From NCBI GenBank assembly GCA_004553625.1, contig SFKX01000006.1, positions 62,001-126,000 of the forward strand: a stretch of 64,000 nucleotides of DNA. The letters run 5' to 3'. Position numbers and translations under genes: made by a program. This document shows, piece after piece, positions 59,351 to 64,000 of this stretch. Position 1 is the first letter of the stretch, and each line of letters begins with the position of its first letter. Under the pieces are notes generated by a model. That model worked only from the letters and a program-made list of their open reading frames with translations. It was not told where the DNA came from and made no database searches. This stretch comes from Clostridiales bacterium. GTDB taxonomy: Bacteria; Bacillota_A; Clostridia; Oscillospirales; Oscillospiraceae.

Positions 59351-61642
59351 ATGAAAAAACTGTTTGTATTGGTATTTGTGATAGCCCTGAGCCTCTGCGC
59401 CCTGACCATAGGCGCTTCGGCGGCATCGAGCGCGCCTGCTGGCGGAGGAACGGCGGATGACCCTTATAGGATAGGCACTGCGGAAGAACTTAAATGGTTT
59501 GCCGGCCTGGTGAACGGTACGCTGACTGACGGCACTCAGCAAAACTCAGCCGCCTGCGCTGTGCTGACGGCGGATATAGACCTGAACGGCAGCGCTGAAA
59601 ACAAATTTACACCAATTGGTATCTCTGGTCATTATTATACAGGCACCTTTGATGGAATGGGCTATGAGATAAAGGGGCTGTATATCGACAGCAACGAAAA
59701 TGAAACTAAGTACGTTGGATTGTTCGGCTACATAGGCGAGGGAGGAATACTGAGGAATATCAGGGTGGTAGACGGCAGCGTGAGCTACTCCGGCTACCTT
59801 TCAACCATGGATTATAACAACTACGTCGGAGGCATATGCGGATATAACAATAATGGAACGATATCCGGCTGCTATTTCAGAGGAAAGGTTTTTGCAACTG
59901 ATTGCAGTACCAGCTGCATAGGCGGCATATGTGGATTCAGCGATCATGGCGAAATAACCGGCTGCAGCAGTGAGAGTAAAGTGTGGGTCGAGTCCATTAG
60001 TACAGGACTAAAGGTTGGAGGCATATGCGGATACAGCGACTATTGCGTGATATCCGAGTGCTTCAATGGCGGTGAAGTGAGCGGTGTGGACAATACAGGC
60101 GGGATCTGCGGCTACAATTTCCATGGCAAGATCGTCAACTGCCACAACAAGGGCAACGTGTCCAGTGACTATACTCACGGCGATGTAGGCGGAATCTGCG
60201 GCTACAACTTCGGCAGCGGAAGAATCAGCTGCTGTTACAGCACTGGAGAGATAACGGGTTCGCGCGATGCCGCTGGCGTTGGCGGCGTGTGCGGCAGGAC
60301 CGACTCTGGTGATATAGAAAACTGCTACTGGCTCACGGGTACAGCAGAGGTTGGCGTGGGCAGCGGCACGGCCGCTGGCGTGGAGTCCAAGCACAGCTCC
60401 GAGTTTTCCTCCGGCGAGGTAGCGCTGCTGCTGTATCGCGCGGCGGGGGAGAAGATCTGGAAAGTGGGTGATGACGGTTATCCGGTCCTGGATACCGTTG
60501 GAGATGCCGAGCTTCTCCAGGTCACGCTTAAAAACGGAGGCGAGAGCAGAGTGTTTGCCACAAACAAAGGCGAAACGCTCAAAGTTCTTCCCACGCTTGC
60601 GGATAACCTCGTTGTGACCGACGCCGTTGGGAATATCATTGACCTCGGTGTACAGGCCTTCTCCGAGAACACAACGCTTTACATCAGGACTTTCGTCACC
60701 GTCACCGCAGACAGCTTCGACCTCTTCGTCGGCGACAAAGAGCCCGTGCTCACCTATACGACCAGCCCCGAGTACAGCTTTGCAGAAGCGCCGGAACTTG
60801 CCTGTGAGATGGATATGTATTCCGCGGGCGAGTACCCGATAACAATAAGCGGTCCTGAGTATGACGACGCTCATGTCTTTGCATATGTGGACGGTATGCT
60901 CACTGTTCGAGAAAGCTGGCTCGTGACGGTGGAGGGTACGGTCTACTATGTCCATCCCGGAGACAGTTTTGAAATGCCAGACGCTCCAAGCAGACCGGGA
61001 CTCATTTTCATGGGCTGGACTGACGGCAGCGTGACGCATCAGGCAGGGGAGAAGATAGAGGTCAGTTCGGATTTGAGCTTCAAGTCTACATGGGCCAACC
61101 TGCCGGACATCGAACCGGACGAACCCGACAAGCCGGTCGAGCCTAAGCTGCCCTTCTACGACGTGAACGCCAACGACTGGTTTTTTGACGCGGTGTGCAG
61201 CGTCTACTATTCCGACCTGATGAACGGCGTGACGGACACGCTCTTCGACCCTGACGGTACGCTGACAAGGGCGATGTTCTGGACGATGCTGGCGCGTGTG
61301 GACGGCGTGGACACCACGGGCGGCGAGACCTGGTATTCTAAGGCTCAGGACTGGGTGATAGCCAAGGGCGTTTCGGACGGCGAGGACCCGACGGGCGCGC
61401 TGACGCGCGAGCAGCTTGTGACGATGCTCTGGCGCCTCAACGGCGAGCCGGTGGTGAACTACCTGATAACGGCCCCTGACGCGTCGCAGATAAGCGACTG
61501 GGCGCTCGAGGCGATGCGCTGGGCGGCCTCGACGGGCCTCATAGAGGGAGACGAGACCGGCGCGTTGACCCCGACGGCGAACACGACCCGCGCCCAGGCG
61601 GCGACCTTCATGGTTCGCTATCTGAAGACGGACATTGCTTAA
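59351..61642 (+). CDS. Secreted GLUG-repeat surface protein with C-terminal SLH domains, 763 aa
   Basis: A signal peptide (residues 1-25) is followed by a beta-helical region made of GLUG-type repeats (GGICGYN/S units with G-I-xx-C about every 25-30 residues, about 60-350). Next come beta domains and an Ig-like Flg_new-type module (FEMPDAPSRPGLIFMGWTDG, about 520-575). Three SLH modules (about 590-763; FYDVNANDWFFDAV, LTREQLVTMLWRL, TRAQAATFMVRYL) anchor it to the cell wall. AGGAGG precedes ATG 59351. A role in adhesion is plausible for a gut organism but not shown. Confidence 0.9.
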   Translation: MKKLFVLVFVIALSLCALTIGASAASSAPAGGGTADDPYRIGTAEELKWFAGLVNGTLTDGTQQNSAACAVLTADIDLNGSAENKFTPIGISGHYYTGTFDGMGYEIKGLYIDSNENETKYVGLFGYIGEGGILRNIRVVDGSVSYSGYLSTMDYNNYVGGICGYNNNGTISGCYFRGKVFATDCSTSCIGGICGFSDHGEITGCSSESKVWVESISTGLKVGGICGYSDYCVISECFNGGEVSGVDNTGGICGYNFHGKIVNCHNKGNVSSDYTHGDVGGICGYNFGSGRISCCYSTGEITGSRDAAGVGGVCGRTDSGDIENCYWLTGTAEVGVGSGTAAGVESKHSSEFSSGEVALLLYRAAGEKIWKVGDDGYPVLDTVGDAELLQVTLKNGGESRVFATNKGETLKVLPTLADNLVVTDAVGNIIDLGVQAFSENTTLYIRTFVTVTADSFDLFVGDKEPVLTYTTSPEYSFAEAPELACEMDMYSAGEYPITISGPEYDDAHVFAYVDGMLTVRESWLVTVEGTVYYVHPGDSFEMPDAPSRPGLIFMGWTDGSVTHQAGEKIEVSSDLSFKSTWANLPDIEPDEPDKPVEPKLPFYDVNANDWFFDAVCSVYYSDLMNGVTDTLFDPDGTLTRAMFWTMLARVDGVDTTGGETWYSKAQDWVIAKGVSDGEDPTGALTREQLVTMLWRLNGEPVVNYLITAPDASQISDWALEAMRWAASTGLIEGDETGALTPTANTTRAQAATFMVRYLKTDIA

Positions 61643-61650
61643 CTCAAAAC

Positions 61651-61674
61651 GGGGGACCCTCAAGGGGGTCCCCC
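61651..61674 (+). terminator. Terminator after the GLUG/SLH gene
   Basis: A 9-bp GC stem with a 6-nt loop, followed by TTGAATTTT. Confidence 0.8.
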
Positions 61675-61698
61675 TTGAATTTTCAATAAACAAAAGCT

Positions 61699-61727
61699 GT
61701 ATAAAGCCCTGCGGTCATGTCAATAAT
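61699..61727 (+). promoter_or_regulatory. Possible forespore (sigma-F-like) promoter
   Basis: GTATA (61699-61703), 15 nt and GTCAATAAT (61719-61727) match the sigma-F pattern GYATA-N15-GGnnAnAnT except at one position. The gene behind it is SpoIIQ-like, a known sigma-F target in Bacillus. Confidence 0.4.
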
Positions 61728-61765
61728 AGCCTCCGGAGACACCATTTTCTTCAGGAGGTAACGAA

Positions 61766-62527
61766 ATGGAGGATAAGAAGAAGGACTCCGGCCAGAGCCG
61801 GCTGGAGAGCTTTTTTGGCGGAAAGGGCTTCTACATAGTCCTTTTCCTGTGCGTCGGCGTTATAGGCGTATCGGCGTGGACGCTTCTGTCGTCCGGGAGA
61901 AGTACTGTGCAGAAGAACACCGTTGTGACCGTGACGGCAAAGCCCGTAGCAACGCCCGCACCGACTGCGGCGGAGACGGAGACGATCTGGGAGGTCCCTG
62001 AGGACGCGGTGGAGGTCGTTGCCGAGCCCACGCAGCCCGAGGTCCAGGCACAGGAACCTGTCGCTCAGGAGGAGCCTGAGCCTGTCAGCGAGCCTGAGCC
62101 GGCGGACGTGGCTCCGAGCTCGTATATCTGGCCGGTGTATGGGCAGATAGAGCGGCCCTACGCGATGACGGAGCTGCTGTACGACAAGACCATGGCGGAC
62201 TGGCGCACGCACGACGGCGTGGACATTGAGGCGGCGCTGGGTACTCAGGTCCTTGCTGCAGCAGACGGCACGGTGACGGAGGTGTATACGGACGATCTCT
62301 ACGGCTCGACGGTTGTAATAGAGCACGGCGGCGGGATAGAGACGGTGTATTCCAATCTTGCGGAGCTGCCGACGGTGACGGTGGGGCAGAGCGTGAGCAA
62401 GGGCGATACGATAGGTTCGGTCGGCACGACGGCGATAGCGGAGACCGGTCAGGTGTATCATCTGCACTTTGCGATGCGCGCCGACGGGCAGAGCGCGGAC
62501 CCCACGGAATATTTGCCGCAATTTTGA
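61766..62527 (+). CDS. M23-family LytM-domain membrane protein, SpoIIQ-like, 253 aa
   Basis: A cytosolic stub and one membrane segment (about 23-42) are followed by a Pro/Glu-rich linker (about 60-115) and a LytM domain. The zinc ligands of active M23 peptidases are present (THDGVDIEA with H and D; HLHF with the final H). The layout matches SpoIIQ, the forespore half of the engulfment channel; clostridial SpoIIQ often keeps the zinc site, unlike that of Bacillus subtilis. GGAGGT precedes the ATG. A general cell-wall hydrolase is the alternative. Confidence 0.8.
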   Translation: MEDKKKDSGQSRLESFFGGKGFYIVLFLCVGVIGVSAWTLLSSGRSTVQKNTVVTVTAKPVATPAPTAAETETIWEVPEDAVEVVAEPTQPEVQAQEPVAQEEPEPVSEPEPADVAPSSYIWPVYGQIERPYAMTELLYDKTMADWRTHDGVDIEAALGTQVLAAADGTVTEVYTDDLYGSTVVIEHGGGIETVYSNLAELPTVTVGQSVSKGDTIGSVGTTAIAETGQVYHLHFAMRADGQSADPTEYLPQF

Positions 62528-62538
62528 GAAAAAAGTAG

Positions 62539-62583
62539 TTGACAATTTCGCAAGCATGAGTTAAAATAACGCTTGCTTGCGAA
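62539..62583 (+). promoter_or_regulatory. Promoter of tRNA-Val flanked by an inverted repeat
   Basis: TTGACA (62539-62544), 17 nt and TAAAAT (62562-62567). A perfect 10-bp inverted repeat, TTCGCAAGCA (62547-62556) and TGCTTGCGAA (62574-62583), brackets the -10 box. Confidence 0.75.
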
Positions 62584-62585
62584 AC

Positions 62586-62662
62586 GGACGATTAGCTCAG
62601 CTGGTATGAGCATCCGCTTGACGTGCGGAGGGTCACAGGTTCGAGTCCTGTATCGTCCACCA
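62586..62662 (+). tRNA. tRNA-Val (anticodon GAC)
   Basis: A 77-nt cloverleaf with encoded CCA. The acceptor GGACGAT pairs with ATCGTCC, the anticodon stem TCCGC/GCGGA has loop TTGACGT (anticodon GAC), and the T stem is ACAGG/CCTGT with loop TTCGAGT. Confidence 0.95.
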
Positions 62663-62665
62663 GGT

Positions 62666-62695
62666 TCCCGGCTGCGAAAGCAGCCGGGATTTTTT
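62666..62695 (+). terminator. Intrinsic terminator after tRNA-Val
   Basis: A 10-bp perfect stem with a GAAA loop is followed by six T residues. Confidence 0.93.
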
Positions 62696-62696
62696 C

Positions 62697-62725
62697 TTGC
62701 TAACGAAAAGGCTTAATGATAAAAT
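62697..62725 (+). promoter_or_regulatory. Promoter of the second GLUG protein gene
   Basis: TTGCTA (62697-62702), 17 nt and TAAAAT (62720-62725), the same as before the first GLUG gene. Confidence 0.65.
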
Positions 62726-62770
62726 GACTATGTATGGAAATGTGTAATTCTGACGACAAGGAGGATACAT

Positions 62771-64000
62771 ATGAAAAAAACAGTGCTTGGCATAGCTTTG
62801 GCGCTGCTGGTTGCAGCAACGCTGCTGACAGGCGCGCTCGCGGCTGACGATGTCACCGTCATAAGCAGCCCGGATGAGCTCATAGCCTTCCGCAACAGCG
62901 TCAATGATGGCAACGATTATGAGGGCCGCACAGTAGTCCTGGGGGACAACATAGACCTGTCCCTGCAGGACATAAACTGGACGCCTATCGGAACAGGCAC
63001 GCGCAGCGGCAGCGGCTACACGGGCAACGCCTTCAAGGGTACATTTGACGGGCGCGGTTTTACCATCAGCGGACTGACTATAGACGCGACTGTGTCAGGA
63101 GCCAATGTAGACGACGCCTATGGCCTCTTCGGCGTCATAGACGGCGCGACGGTGACTAACCTGACGCTGGCGAACGTACACATAACCGTCAACGGAGGCG
63201 AGTGCGTAGGCGGCGTGGTGGGCCTCATGGTGAACGGCTCCACCGTCAGCAACATCGAGATGGACGTCGGCAGCGGCATAACCGCCGTGCGCGGCCTGGG
63301 CGGCATCGTGGGCCGCATGACCATCAGCGGCACCATCGAAAACTGCGTCAACGAGGCAAGCATAAACGGCAGCGGTGCGAATGTCGGCGGCATCGTCGGC
63401 GCGGCGTATTACACGGCTGTCGGCTCCGAGATGTACATCACGAACTGCAAGAACTACGGTGCTGTTACCTGCACGGCGGGCGTTGCGGGCGGCATCGCTG
63501 GCCTTTCCGCCGCAAACGCGAGCGGCTGCGAGAACCATGCCGTCATCACCGGCAACGGCACGGATGTGGCCGGTATCGTGGCCGAGCAGCAGAACGCCGG
63601 CAGCGTCACGAACTGCGTGAACTATGCCGACATCACGAACAACAGCGGCGCCTATGGCACGGGCGGCATAGTCGGCTGGGTGCGGTATAACGGCGGCACT
63701 ACGAACTATCCGAGATATGGGGTCGTCGAGATCTGCGGCAACGTCAACTATGGCATAATCAGCGGCGGCAACGACGGCGGCGGCATAGTCGGCACGGTCT
63801 ACAACGCCGCAGTAGTCACCGGCAACGAGAACTATGCCGATAGTATCTCCGGCAAGACCTTCGCCGGCGGCATCGTGGGCAATCTCCAGTTCACTGAAAC
63901 GCCGCTTGGCGACATTCCTGCAAAAGACGTTTCTATCAGCAACAACATATCCACCACTTCGTTGGAGAACATTGACGCCAACTGCAAAGGCCAGTACGCA
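62771..64000 (+). CDS. Secreted GLUG-repeat surface protein, 3' end outside the window (410 codons seen)
   Basis: AAGGAGG precedes ATG 62771. The signal peptide (MKKTVLGIALALLVAATLL, cut near ALAAD) is followed by an N-terminal segment related to the first GLUG protein (GNAFKGTFDGRGFTISGLTI, DAYGLFGVIDGATVTNL). A beta-helix of GLUG units follows (GGVVG, GGIVGRM, GGIVGAAY, GGIAGLS, GGIVGW, GGIVGTV, GGIVGNL). The frame is open to the window edge, so any SLH anchor would lie beyond. It is a sister of the protein at 59351. Confidence 0.9.
   Translation, partial: MKKTVLGIALALLVAATLLTGALAADDVTVISSPDELIAFRNSVNDGNDYEGRTVVLGDNIDLSLQDINWTPIGTGTRSGSGYTGNAFKGTFDGRGFTISGLTIDATVSGANVDDAYGLFGVIDGATVTNLTLANVHITVNGGECVGGVVGLMVNGSTVSNIEMDVGSGITAVRGLGGIVGRMTISGTIENCVNEASINGSGANVGGIVGAAYYTAVGSEMYITNCKNYGAVTCTAGVAGGIAGLSAANASGCENHAVITGNGTDVAGIVAEQQNAGSVTNCVNYADITNNSGAYGTGGIVGWVRYNGGTTNYPRYGVVEICGNVNYGIISGGNDGGGIVGTVYNAAVVTGNENYADSISGKTFAGGIVGNLQFTETPLGDIPAKDVSISNNISTTSLENIDANCKGQYA

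Noticed and set aside
1..64000. CRISPR arrays, insertion sequences with transposase genes, rRNA operons
   Set aside because: No regularly spaced repeats, no transposase frame and no rRNA sequence were seen.

Overview
The window reads as chromosome of a GC-rich, anaerobic, spore-forming member of the Clostridia, probably an Oscillospiraceae-type gut bacterium. The clues are strong GGAGG ribosome sites, a large SRP RNA placed directly before dnaX and ybaB, a superoxide reductase with 2[4Fe-4S] ferredoxin, a SpoIIQ-like M23 protein, BlaI/M56 regulators and S-layer/GLUG surface proteins. Genus and species cannot be fixed from the sequence alone.

Layout. 1-4835: two convergent BlaI/M56 regulatory loci with three M56 membrane proteases; the right-hand locus has a sigma-A-type promoter carrying two BlaI-type operators. 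4849-9510: a leftward cluster with a zinc-ribbon membrane protein, a DUF5685 protein, a J-domain protein and larE-larB-larC (nickel-pincer cofactor synthesis, no larA here). 9582-14454: a CNNM/CBS membrane protein and a heterodimeric ABC exporter. 14547-16946: ybaB, dnaX and SRP RNA. 17040-17160: tRNA-Ala(CGC) and its terminator.

17176-33361 looks like an eroded genomic island. A 56-nt copy of the 3' part of the tRNA-Ala recurs in the same orientation at 33306-33361 (53 of 56 identical). Just inside both copies lie broken genes of the kind carried by integrative and conjugative elements: a serine recombinase, a sigma-like protein, a Y-family polymerase, a P-loop protein and ParB. Between them are intact cargo operons: a MacB/FtsX-like ABC transporter (19168-23076) and a leftward alpha-1,6-glucan locus (32170-24235: binding protein, two permeases, GH66, AraC regulator, DUF624, GH13).

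33485-41584: two PucR/CdaR-type regulators diverge from a five-gene operon (Old-Yellow-Enzyme-type flavin reductase, DUF3237, two SDRs, a DASS-like anion transporter). It looks like a reductive pathway for an organic anion, and I cannot assign its substrate. 41666-43421: superoxide reductase, a polyferredoxin-like membrane protein, a ferredoxin and a small Cys-rich protein. 43520-48337: a two-component system diverges from a phosphatidylethanolamine operon (TVP38, pssA, psd, PAP2). 48327-53635: D-aminoacylase family, a serine hydrolase, an FMN dehydrogenase, a radical SAM protein and a glycosyltransferase, all leftward. 53882-59219: trmL-pgk-tpiA-gpmI-eno behind a promoter embedded in four copies of an 8-bp motif. 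59351-64000: a GLUG/SLH surface protein, a SpoIIQ-like M23 protein, tRNA-Val(GAC) and a second GLUG protein that runs off the right edge.

The most interesting points are the tRNA-bracketed island, the non-beta-lactam-type M56 sensors, the unassigned OYE/DUF3237/SDR/DASS operon, a GH66 enzyme without a signal peptide, a 17-bp hairpin that buries a ribosome site, and the repeat-flanked glycolysis promoter.
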